NCBI GenBank assembly: GCA_937891805.1
Contig: CALATK010000138.1
Location: 1 to 13,433, forward strand
DNA from: an uncultured Fibrobacter sp.
Lineage (GTDB): Bacteria > Fibrobacterota > Fibrobacteria > Fibrobacterales > Fibrobacteraceae
Direction: 5' to 3'
DNA: 13,433 bases
Positions within the stretch are counted from its first letter, which is position 1. The number at the start of each line of letters is the position of its first letter. Positions 6,071-12,936 of this stretch are shown piece by piece. Position numbers and translations under genes: made by a program. Below the pieces are notes generated by a model. That model searched no databases, was not told the DNA's origin, and worked only from the letters and a program-made list of their open reading frames with translations.

Positions 6071-7504
6071 CTAGTTCTTCTTTCCTTCGAGTTTTTCGAA
6101 GAACTTCTTGGTTTCCCGGGCGACGACCCCGCTCAGGAGGATAAGGGCCACCAGGTTCGGGAAGGCCATGAGTCCGTTGAAAATGTCGGCACTGGTCCAC
6201 ACGGCGCTTACCGTGAGGTAAGGCCCGATGAACACGGCCGCTACGTAGAACCAGCGGAAAGTGAGAATGGCTCCTTTCTTGCCACGGCCCACCAGGTATT
6301 CTAGGCAACGTTCAGAATAATAGGCCCAGCCGAGAATAGTAGTGAAGGCAAAGAATACCAGGGCGACGGTGAGAATGTAGGGAGCGACACTTGAACCGGC
6401 GGGCAGGTTCGAAAGCCCGCGGACAAAAGCTTCCATGGTAATGTTCACGCCCTGGAGTCCGAGTTCAGGAGTCCAGGCTCCGGTCACCACGATGGCAAGG
6501 CCTGTCATGGAGCAGATGACGATGGTATCAATGAAGGTCCCCGTCATGCAGACCAGTCCTTGACGGACAGGCTCCTTGGTCTTTGCGGCGGCAGCGGCGA
6601 TGGGAGCAGAACCGAGACCCGCTTCGTTGCTGAAGATGCCGCGGGCGATACCCTTTTGCATGGCGATAAAGATGGTACCCACCACGCCGCCGGTAACGGC
6701 GCTAGGGTTGAATGCGGCCTGGATAATCATTTCGATAGCGCTAGAAATTTTAGAGAAATTGAAACCGAGAATTAGTAGGCAGAAAAGAATGTAGAAGATG
6801 GCCATGAGGGGCACAATATAAAGGGAGACTTTCGCGATACGCTTGAGCCCGCCGATGATGACCATGGCCGTAAAGCCTGCGCACAGGAGGCCTGCAATGG
6901 CGGTGGATACGGAGACGGAATTACCGCCGATGTTCACGAATTCTCGGGAGGGGAATACCGTTGCCACCGCCGAGGTGATGCCGTTCACCTGGGTGATGGT
7001 GCCGATGCCCAAAAGTCCGGCAAGTACGCCAAAGATGGCAAACAGCACGGCTAGCCACTTGAAGTTAAAACCGAAACGTTCTTTGATGCCGGTTTCAATG
7101 TAGTAGAAGGGGCCTCCTAGAACTTTTCCGTCGCTAGCCACCTTGCGGTACTTGACGGCCAAAAGACCTTCGGCATACTTGGTGGCCATGCCAAAGAATG
7201 CGGCCACTTCCATCCAGAATAGGGCCCCGGGGCCGCCTGTCCCGATAGCGGTAGCCACGCCAACGATATTTCCGGTACCTACCGTTGCCGCAAGAGCCGT
7301 GCAGAGGGCGGCAAAGCTTGAAACTTCTCCCTGGCCTTCTTTCTCGCTGTTGAGCATGTAGCGCAGGGCGTTGCCCAGGTTTGTGACCTGGAGTACACCC
7401 AGGCGACAGGTGAGCAAGATACCTACAAACAGGATGACGACGATAAGGGGGATACCCCACACGTAGCCGTCGATGGTATCAAGGATGGAATTTAGGGTTG
7501 CCAT
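6071..7504 (-). CDS. Sodium:alanine (amino acid) symporter, AGCS family
   Basis: An inner-membrane Na+-coupled importer of alanine, glycine or related amino acids; 477 residues with about ten hydrophobic segments. Family hallmarks are VGTGNIVGVATAIGTGGPGALFWM (split here as GTGNIVG at 76-82 and GGPGALFWM at 90-98) and the central block FSNEAGLGSAPIAAAA. The first matches the AGCS signature except that the residue after FWM is Glu. The ATG at 7504 (reading leftward) is chosen because it follows AAGGAGA with good spacing; an in-frame TTG at 7519 overlaps that ribosome binding site. The stop lies 5 nt from the stop of the convergent SAHH-like gene. The exact substrate cannot be read from sequence. 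Confidence 0.93.
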   Translation of the reverse strand: MATLNSILDTIDGYVWGIPLIVVILFVGILLTCRLGVLQVTNLGNALRYMLNSEKEGQGEVSSFAALCTALAATVGTGNIVGVATAIGTGGPGALFWMEVAAFFGMATKYAEGLLAVKYRKVASDGKVLGGPFYYIETGIKERFGFNFKWLAVLFAIFGVLAGLLGIGTITQVNGITSAVATVFPSREFVNIGGNSVSVSTAIAGLLCAGFTAMVIIGGLKRIAKVSLYIVPLMAIFYILFCLLILGFNFSKISSAIEMIIQAAFNPSAVTGGVVGTIFIAMQKGIARGIFSNEAGLGSAPIAAAAAKTKEPVRQGLVCMTGTFIDTIVICSMTGLAIVVTGAWTPELGLQGVNITMEAFVRGLSNLPAGSSVAPYILTVALVFFAFTTILGWAYYSERCLEYLVGRGKKGAILTFRWFYVAAVFIGPYLTVSAVWTSADIFNGLMAFPNLVALILLSGVVARETKKFFEKLEGKKN

Positions 7505-7630
7505 AGCAATCTCCTTCAAGGCGGTTTCTATGAGTGTGGCGCGAAATGGGCGCGAGCAAATTTAGAAAAAAAGATTTTGCTTGCTCTCTGTTTTTTTATT
7601 ATTTTACCAATAAAAGACTGAGAGGCCCCT
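7505..7630. promoter_or_regulatory. Divergent promoter region between the symporter and hybrid kinase genes
   Basis: 126 nt separate the two divergent starts. The middle (7557-7615) is AT-rich, with TATTAT at 7597-7602 as a candidate -10 on the plus strand. Next to the symporter start lie two direct copies of GGCGCGA (7538-7544 and 7549-7555), 11 bp apart centre to centre, which is one helical turn. They look like paired protein-binding sites. The kinase gene has AGAGG (7621-7625) as its ribosome binding site. Exact promoters cannot be assigned by eye. Confidence 0.45.
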
Positions 7631-10600
7631 ATGTTCGGACACCACCTTCCTTTGAGCGAACAGTCCCTGCAAGTTATCGAGCAGATTGGAAACGACATGC
7701 CCGGCGGTTTTTTTATATACAAGGCCACGGGGAACGAGGAACTGCTTTATGCCAACAAGGCGGTATTTCGAATTTTCGGTTGTGAGACCCTGGAAGAATT
7801 CAAGGCCCTGACCGGCTACACCTTCAAGGGAATGCTTTACCCCGAAGACTATGGAAAGATTTCGGCATCCATAGTGGAGCAAATAGAAAAAAGTCAGGGG
7901 AATCTGGATTATGTGGAGTACCGCATTGTCCGCAAGGATGGAGAAATCCGCTGGATAGACGACTATGGGCACTACGTGGAATCCGACGTCTATGGCGGCC
8001 TCTATTACGTGTTTATTTCGGACATTACCGAAAAACGGATGCAAATGGAAACGGACAAGGCCGTCCGGACAGCGGTTATCGAAGCCCTTAGCAGAAGCTA
8101 CAATGCGGTGTGGCTCATTAATGACATTGCCACGGGGAGTTTTTCGCTTTTCCGTGGCGAGACGAAGGGCGAGAGCATTCATGCAAGGCCCACCCGCGAA
8201 GCTTTGGAACTTTTGGATTACGAAGATGCCAAGAGAAACTACATTGACAACTTTGTCGTGGAAGAAGACCGGGAACGCCTCCGCAGGGAACTGACCCTTG
8301 AAAATCTCAAGGAGTGTACCAGTGACAACCACATGTTCACAGAAAGTTTCAGGCGAATCATCGGTAATGAAGATCGGTATTACCGTATCGAATTTATGCA
8401 GGTGAAGCTGCCCAACGGCAAAACCGGGATTGTAGCGGGCTTTAGGGATGTAGATTCTGAAGTCCGCGAAGAAGAGGAAACCCGGAGAAAACTCCTGGAG
8501 GCCGAAGCCGCCAAGGCTGAAAACCGAAGGCTCATGGAACGGGTGGAATCCGCTGCGGAACTGGCGGAACTTATGGGCTCGGTAACTTCGCTTCTTTCGA
8601 ACATGCCGGCCCTGAGTTTTTCGAAGGATGCCCTTACCGGCAAGTACCTCGCCTGTAACCAGGCCTTCGCCGAATACGCCAACAAGGAAAATCCCGACGG
8701 TGTTATCGGACTTACGGATTACCAAATTTTTGACCCCGTGACGGCGGCGCATTTTGCTGAGGACGACCGCAAGGCGCTTGAAATGGACAAGCCCTACGTG
8801 TTCTTCGAGGATGTTCCCAACGCGGCGGGGACAGAAACTCGCAACCTCCAGACAACTAAGATGAAGTTCAAGGATTCTTCGGGCAGGCTCTGCACCTTGG
8901 GTATGTGCGTGGATGTGACGGAAATGACCCGCATAAAATCAGCAGAAGCCCATCAGCAGGAACTGGAAGCGAGGCTTGAATTACAAGAAACCCTTTTGCA
9001 GGAACGGCACCACCGCGAACAGCTGGATAACATGATAACGGCCATGGCTTCTGATTACCGCAGTATTTATCATGTGAATCTTGATGCCGACGAAGCGGTG
9101 TGTTACCGTGCAGACGCAAGCGACAAAGACCAGCATGCGGAAGGGGTCCGTTTCCCCTATCTCGAACGGTTCCGCTACTATGGAAACACCTATGTGACGG
9201 AAGCCTTCCGTGAAGGATTCCTGAATTTTATCGAACCCGAAAATATCCGCAGGGCACTTGCGAAGGACTCTCTGATCGTTTATCGTTACCTAGTGAACCG
9301 CGCAGGCAAGGAATATTACGAGATGATTCGCGTCGCGGACGTGCAGGGAGCGGAAGAACGTACGGACGGAATTGTCCATGCGGTGGGTCTTGGCCTTACG
9401 GTTATTGACGAAGAAATGCGGGACTCTCTGGCAAGGAACAAGGCACTAACGGAGGCCCTGGCGGCAGCCGAATCGGCAAGCACAGCAAAGACGGCGTTCC
9501 TCTCCAACATGAGCCACGAAATAAGAACTCCGATGAATGCCATCATTGGCCTGGATAGTCTTGCTCTCAGTGACGAGACCCTAAGCGACAAGACTAAGGA
9601 CTATCTTGAAAAAATTGGAGGCAGTGCAAGGCACTTGTTAGGACTCATCAATGACATTTTGGACATGAGCCGCATCGAAAGTGGAAAACTTATGCTCAGG
9701 AACGAGGAGTTTTCCTTGAACGACATGTTGGAGCAGATAAACATGCTGGTCATGACGCAGTGCAGCGAAAGGGGAATCCGCTTCCAATGCAACCAGAAAG
9801 GGAAGGTTGGCTCTTACTTCATTGGCGACGAGATGAAACTGAAGCAGGTGCTCATCAACATCCTGAGCAACGCCATCAAGTTCACGGAACGTTCGGGCGA
9901 AATCCGTCTTGACGTGGAGTGTACGGCCTCGTACCAGGGCCAGTCTACGCTGAAATTTTCCGTGCAGGATACAGGAATAGGAATTTCAGAATCCTTCATC
10001 CCGAAGATATTTGACTCCTTCACGCAAGAAGATTCCACGCGGAGCTCTAAGTTCGGCAGTACCGGGCTTGGAATGGCGATTACCAAGAACATCGTAGAGA
10101 TGATGAATGGCTCCATTTCTGTAGAATCTAAGAAAGGGGTGGGTTCCACCTTCACCGTGGTTGTGACTCTCAGGGAATGCGAACACGCTCTCCCCTCCAT
10201 AGGGAAAATCCAGACGAAGGACTTGTCCGTTCTCGTGGTGGACGACGACGCCATCGCCTGCGAGCATGCAAGGCTCGTACTTTCGGAAGCGGGCGTCAAG
10301 TCGGATACGAGCTTGAGCGGAGAAGAGGCTCTCCACATGCTTGAGGTTCACCATGCAAAACATGAACCCTATAATCTGGTGCTTCTCGATTGGAAAATGC
10401 CAGACATGGATGGAATCGAGGTAGCTAGGCGCATCCGTGAACGCTACGACAAGGAAACCACCGTCATCATTCTTACGGCATATAACTGGGATGAAATTAT
10501 GGACACCGCGCTGCATGCGGGAGTAGACAGTTTTCTTTCAAAGCCCTTGTTTGCCATGGGTGTGTTGGACGAGTTTGAACGTATTGCCCGACGCAATAAT

Positions 10601-11026
10601 ATGGGAATTCTTAGGGAAAAGAAACGGGCGAGCCTAGAAGGAAGGCGCATCCTCCTTGCTGAAGACATTGCCATTAACGCCGAAATCATGAAGGAAATTC
10701 TGAAGGCGCGGGGGATGGCGGTTGGCCTGGCCGAAAATGGGAAACTCGCCCTCGAGATGTTCAGGGAAAGCGATTATAATCATTACGATGCTATTCTCAT
10801 GGATGTGCGGATGCCCGAAATGGATGGCCTGGAGGCCACCGCAGCTATCCGTGCTTTGGACCGCCCCGATGCAAAGACCGTGCCTATTGTTGCCATGACG
10901 GCTAACGCCTTTGACGAGGATGTGCAAAAATCCTTGCAGGTCGGCATGAATGCCCATCTTTCAAAACCTGTGGAACCCGACATCCTTTACTTGACTCTGG
11001 CGGAGCTCATTTACGACTCCAAATAG
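7631..11026 (+). CDS. Cytoplasmic multi-PAS hybrid sensor histidine kinase with two receiver domains
   Basis: 1131 residues. Module order: PAS/PAC 1 (about 15-137, ending YYVFISDITEKR); a divergent PAS-like sensor (about 145-275); a coiled-coil linker; PAS 3 (about 320-430); a second coiled-coil linker (about 435-470); a fourth PAS-like sensor (about 470-600); HisKA with phospho-acceptor His629 in SHEIRTP; HATPase_c with N box Asn747, G1 DTGIG (780-784) and G2 GLG (812-814); receiver 1 (Asp871-873 acidic pocket, phospho-Asp920, Lys971); receiver 2 (Glu1011-Asp1012, phospho-Asp1058, Lys1112). Key phosphorelay residues are all present. No transmembrane segment is visible, so it likely senses a cytoplasmic signal. 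No HPt domain, DNA-binding output or adjacent response regulator exists in the window, so its phosphorelay partner must be elsewhere. The signal is unknown. Confidence 0.93.
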   Translation: MFGHHLPLSEQSLQVIEQIGNDMPGGFFIYKATGNEELLYANKAVFRIFGCETLEEFKALTGYTFKGMLYPEDYGKISASIVEQIEKSQGNLDYVEYRIVRKDGEIRWIDDYGHYVESDVYGGLYYVFISDITEKRMQMETDKAVRTAVIEALSRSYNAVWLINDIATGSFSLFRGETKGESIHARPTREALELLDYEDAKRNYIDNFVVEEDRERLRRELTLENLKECTSDNHMFTESFRRIIGNEDRYYRIEFMQVKLPNGKTGIVAGFRDVDSEVREEEETRRKLLEAEAAKAENRRLMERVESAAELAELMGSVTSLLSNMPALSFSKDALTGKYLACNQAFAEYANKENPDGVIGLTDYQIFDPVTAAHFAEDDRKALEMDKPYVFFEDVPNAAGTETRNLQTTKMKFKDSSGRLCTLGMCVDVTEMTRIKSAEAHQQELEARLELQETLLQERHHREQLDNMITAMASDYRSIYHVNLDADEAVCYRADASDKDQHAEGVRFPYLERFRYYGNTYVTEAFREGFLNFIEPENIRRALAKDSLIVYRYLVNRAGKEYYEMIRVADVQGAEERTDGIVHAVGLGLTVIDEEMRDSLARNKALTEALAAAESASTAKTAFLSNMSHEIRTPMNAIIGLDSLALSDETLSDKTKDYLEKIGGSARHLLGLINDILDMSRIESGKLMLRNEEFSLNDMLEQINMLVMTQCSERGIRFQCNQKGKVGSYFIGDEMKLKQVLINILSNAIKFTERSGEIRLDVECTASYQGQSTLKFSVQDTGIGISESFIPKIFDSFTQEDSTRSSKFGSTGLGMAITKNIVEMMNGSISVESKKGVGSTFTVVVTLRECEHALPSIGKIQTKDLSVLVVDDDAIACEHARLVLSEAGVKSDTSLSGEEALHMLEVHHAKHEPYNLVLLDWKMPDMDGIEVARRIRERYDKETTVIILTAYNWDEIMDTALHAGVDSFLSKPLFAMGVLDEFERIARRNNMGILREKKRASLEGRRILLAEDIAINAEIMKEILKARGMAVGLAENGKLALEMFRESDYNHYDAILMDVRMPEMDGLEATAAIRALDRPDAKTVPIVAMTANAFDEDVQKSLQVGMNAHLSKPVEPDILYLTLAELIYDSK

Positions 11027-11033
11027 GAATGGT

Positions 11034-11057
11034 GCACCCCCGCTACAGCGGAGGTGC
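11034..11057 (+). terminator. Strong hairpin after the kinase gene, probable terminator
   Basis: GCACC-C-CCGC (11034-11043) pairs with GCGG-A-GGTGC (11048-11057) around a TACA loop: nine base pairs with one C/A mismatch. It starts 7 nt after the kinase stop. Only GTTACTG follows, so there is no real U-tract. It may terminate poorly or protect the 3' end of the message. Confidence 0.5.
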
Positions 11058-11281
11058 GTTACTGCGCCGTTGAACCTTCAACCCTTAGCAAGCTCCGGAA
11101 GTTGGGAACTTGTATCCCCAAAGACATTCGTTGGAGTTTTCTAAAAAACGAAAAAGTAGGCGCTAACATAGAATGCGATGCGAACCTGCTGAAAATGGAT
11201 CTTGTGTAAATTGCTATTTTTTGACACGGAAAACTCCTGCGCAGAGTTGCGCGGGATATTTGAGCTTTATAAGAGGAAATT
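11058..11281 (+). promoter_or_regulatory. Dyad-rich untranslated leader upstream of gltX
   Basis: No convincing gene is seen here. The region holds several small dyads: GTTGAA-CC-TTCAAC (11069-11082), AAGTT-GGG-AACTT (11099-11111), and a 9-bp stem TCCTGCGCA-GAGT-TGCGCGGGA (11235-11256) with one G-U pair. A consensus -35-like TTGACA (11221-11226) has no matching -10 at normal spacing. GAGGA at 11273-11277 is the gltX ribosome binding site, 4 nt before the ATG. The last hairpin lies 25 nt before the start and could affect gltX expression. No T-box motif is recognised. Confidence 0.4.
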
Positions 11282-12436
11282 ATGTGCGAAAATTGCTGTT
11301 CTAACCGTCCTGTCCGAGTACGCTTTGCCCCGAGCCCCACGGGCTACCTGCATGTGGGCGGCGCCCGTACCGCTATTTACAACTACTTTTTTGCCAAGCA
11401 CATGGGTGGCACGTTCTACCTGCGTATCGAGGATACCGACCGCAAGCGTTACAACGAAACTGCATTGCACGACTTGATGCGCGACCTCAAGTGGCTTGGC
11501 CTGCAGTGGGACGAAGGTCCGGGTTGCGAAGGTGACTGCGGTCCGTACTTCCAGAGCGAACGCCTGGACATTTACCACCGCGAAATCAAGAAGCTCCTGG
11601 ACGCGGGCTGCGCCTACTACTGCTTCTGCACCGAGGAACGCCTGCAGGAAGTCCGCGCCGAACAGGAAAAGTCTCATGTGCCGGTCACGGGTTACGACCG
11701 TCACTGCCGTAATATTTCCCGCGAAGAGGCCGAAGCCCGCATTGCCGCCGGCGAAAAGGCCGTGATCCGCTTCAAGGTGCCGGAAACCGGCGTCACCGAA
11801 TTCGACGACATGATCCGCGGCCACATCAGCTACCAGAACGAACTCCTGGACGACCTGGTGCTCATCAAGCGCGACGGTTACCCGACGTACCACTTTGCAA
11901 GCGTCGTGGACGACCACCTGATGGGTACGACCCACGTGCTCCGCGGCGACGAATGGATCAGCTCCACGCCGAAGCATGAACTCCTTTACAAGGCCTTTGG
12001 CTGGCAGCCGCCCGTATGGTGCCACCTGCCGGTGATTCTCGACAAGAACGGCGGCAAGCTTTCCAAGCGCAAGGGCGCCGCCTCCGTGGGCGATTTCCGC
12101 GACCTGGGTTACCTGCCGGAGACTCTTGTGAACTATCTTGCGCTCCTGGGCTGGAACCCGGGCGATGACCGCGAAGTCATGACCATCAAGGAAATGGTGG
12201 AAAGCTTCACGCTGGAACGCATCAACCCGAAGTCCGCAAGCTTCGACGAAAAGAAACTGCAGTGGATGAACGGCCAGCATATTCACCTGTGCGACGACGG
12301 CTTCCTCAAAAACATCATGAAGGAAGGCTTGGCTGCGAAGGGTATCGACCTCTCCAAGGAACCGGAAGAACGTCTCGACGAAATCGTGAAGCAGCTCAAG
12401 CCCCGTGCCCACTCTGTGAAGGATCGGGGCAAATAA
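11282..12436 (+). CDS. gltX: Glutamyl-tRNA synthetase, N-terminal and catalytic part (frame broken at the 3' end)
   Basis: A class I aminoacyl-tRNA synthetase that charges tRNA-Glu, and in organisms with GatCAB sometimes tRNA-Gln. The catalytic core is intact: FAPSPTGYLHVGGAR (HIGH motif, His24), a zinc-type cluster Cys114, Cys116 with Tyr138, His141 and Cys142, and the KMSKS-equivalent KLSKRKG (259-265). The N-terminus carries three extra Cys (MCENCC). The frame runs normally to SVKD (codon ending 12424), then reads RGK and stops at 12436. This is about 115 residues short of the usual 470-510. The missing anticodon-binding end resumes in another frame near 12495, so this is the 5' part of one interrupted gene. 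A sequencing or assembly error is the simplest cause. Confidence 0.9.
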   Translation: MCENCCSNRPVRVRFAPSPTGYLHVGGARTAIYNYFFAKHMGGTFYLRIEDTDRKRYNETALHDLMRDLKWLGLQWDEGPGCEGDCGPYFQSERLDIYHREIKKLLDAGCAYYCFCTEERLQEVRAEQEKSHVPVTGYDRHCRNISREEAEARIAAGEKAVIRFKVPETGVTEFDDMIRGHISYQNELLDDLVLIKRDGYPTYHFASVVDDHLMGTTHVLRGDEWISSTPKHELLYKAFGWQPPVWCHLPVILDKNGGKLSKRKGAASVGDFRDLGYLPETLVNYLALLGWNPGDDREVMTIKEMVESFTLERINPKSASFDEKKLQWMNGQHIHLCDDGFLKNIMKEGLAAKGIDLSKEPEERLDEIVKQLKPRAHSVKDRGK

Positions 12437-12488
12437 TGCGAATAGGCGGCTGCGAATTTTCCATCACTCGAGTTTGTACTGATGATGT

Positions 12489-12767
12489 GTGGGTGCGAAG
12501 AAGCACTTCGGCGAAGGTTCCAAGGACGTGGCGACCCTCGTGCGCGACATGCTCGCTTCCATTGAAGACTTCAAGACGCCTGTCATCGAGAAGGGTTTCT
12601 ACGACCTGGCCGAACGTTGCGGCCACAAGGTGGGTGAACTGGTGGGTGCTCCGCGTCTCGCTGTCTCTGGTGTGACCGCAGGCCCTGGCCTCTGGGAAAT
12701 GTTCGAAATCATCGGAAAAGAAGAAGTGCTCCGCCGTATCGACGTGGCAATGCCGCTCATGAAATAA
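12489..12767 (+). pseudogene. gltX: Glutamyl-tRNA synthetase, C-terminal anticodon-binding fragment in a shifted frame
   Basis: From KKHFGEGSKDVATLVRD (codons from 12498) to PLMK this is the C-terminal domain of GluRS, including the typical GLWEMFEIIGKEEVLRRI ending. It is in the +1 frame relative to the upstream part. The in-frame GTG at 12489 is only the first start-like codon after a stop at 12483-12485, and there is no ribosome binding site, so separate translation is unlikely. The 73 nt between the two homologous blocks are about the length expected (24-25 codons) but carry stops in the two coding frames. Scattered matches to the family pattern (IFHHSSLY, then a shifted GATGATGTG) suggest several small indels rather than an insertion. 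Confidence 0.8.
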
Positions 12768-12777
12768 GCGGGGCGTT

Positions 12778-12802
12778 ACGGGGCCGGCGATTGAGGCCCC
12801 GT
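12778..12802 (+). terminator. GC-rich hairpin after gltX, probable terminator
   Basis: ACGGGGCC (12778-12785) pairs perfectly with GGCCCCGT (12795-12802), an 8-bp stem with a 9-nt loop, 10 nt after the gltX stop. No U-run follows (TTCGAAGGGG). The position and stability fit a 3'-end element. Confidence 0.5.
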
Positions 12803-12838
12803 TCGAAGGGGTAGCGGATGCCCGGTAGGGCAGAAGCG

Positions 12839-12856
12839 AGGGGGAGCCTTCCCCCT
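12839..12856. repeat. Perfect 7-bp hairpin before the heptamer array
   Basis: AGGGGGA (12839-12845) and TCCCCCT (12850-12856) form a 7-bp stem with a GCCT loop. It immediately precedes the heptameric tandem repeats, and the two may belong to one composite intergenic repeat. Confidence 0.5.
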
Positions 12857-12864
12857 AACCCCAA

Positions 12865-12934
12865 CCACCAACCACCAACCACTAACCACCAACCACTAAC
12901 CACCAACCACTAACCACTAACCACTAACCACTAA
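12865..12934. repeat. Tandem array of ten 7-bp units (CCACCAA/CCACTAA)
   Basis: Ten exact-length heptamers. Only the fifth base varies (C or T): units 1, 2, 4 and 6 are CCACCAA and units 3, 5 and 7-10 are CCACTAA. Imperfect units (CCCTAA, CCCCAA) lie just upstream. The plus strand is strictly G-free. The array ends 2 nt before the TTG that probably starts the next gene. Such short tandem repeats can change copy number by slippage. Confidence 0.9.
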
Positions 12935-12936
12935 TC

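Noticed and set aside
7604..8752. Long minus-strand open frame opposite the start of the kinase gene
   Set aside because: It overlaps clear PAS-encoding sequence, lacks motifs and lies across the divergent promoter region.
11150..11210. tRNA gene on the minus strand near GGTTCGCATC
   Set aside because: The T-arm-like sequence does not form a stem, and no acceptor or anticodon arms can be drawn.
11059..11230. Small minus-strand coding relic upstream of gltX (…RSLLRVEGSTAQ)
   Set aside because: No recognisable family or ribosome binding site. It could be a conserved intergenic repeat, but there is not enough evidence to call it a gene.
11058..11281. T-box leader for gltX
   Set aside because: No T-box consensus, specifier loop or terminator/antiterminator pair is seen. 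T-boxes are also mainly a Firmicutes feature.
11267..12412. Minus-strand open frame of about 380 codons opposite gltX
   Set aside because: The plus strand has clear GluRS motifs. The antisense frame is low-complexity (Val, Ala, His, Phe) and covers the gltX ribosome binding site.
12425..12497. Intein, intron or programmed frameshift in gltX
   Set aside because: The segment is only 73 nt with no splicing motifs, the stops are in several frames, and no slippery site with downstream structure is evident. Small indels explain it better.
12865..12934. CRISPR array
   Set aside because: The 7-bp units are contiguous with no unique spacers, and there are no cas genes.
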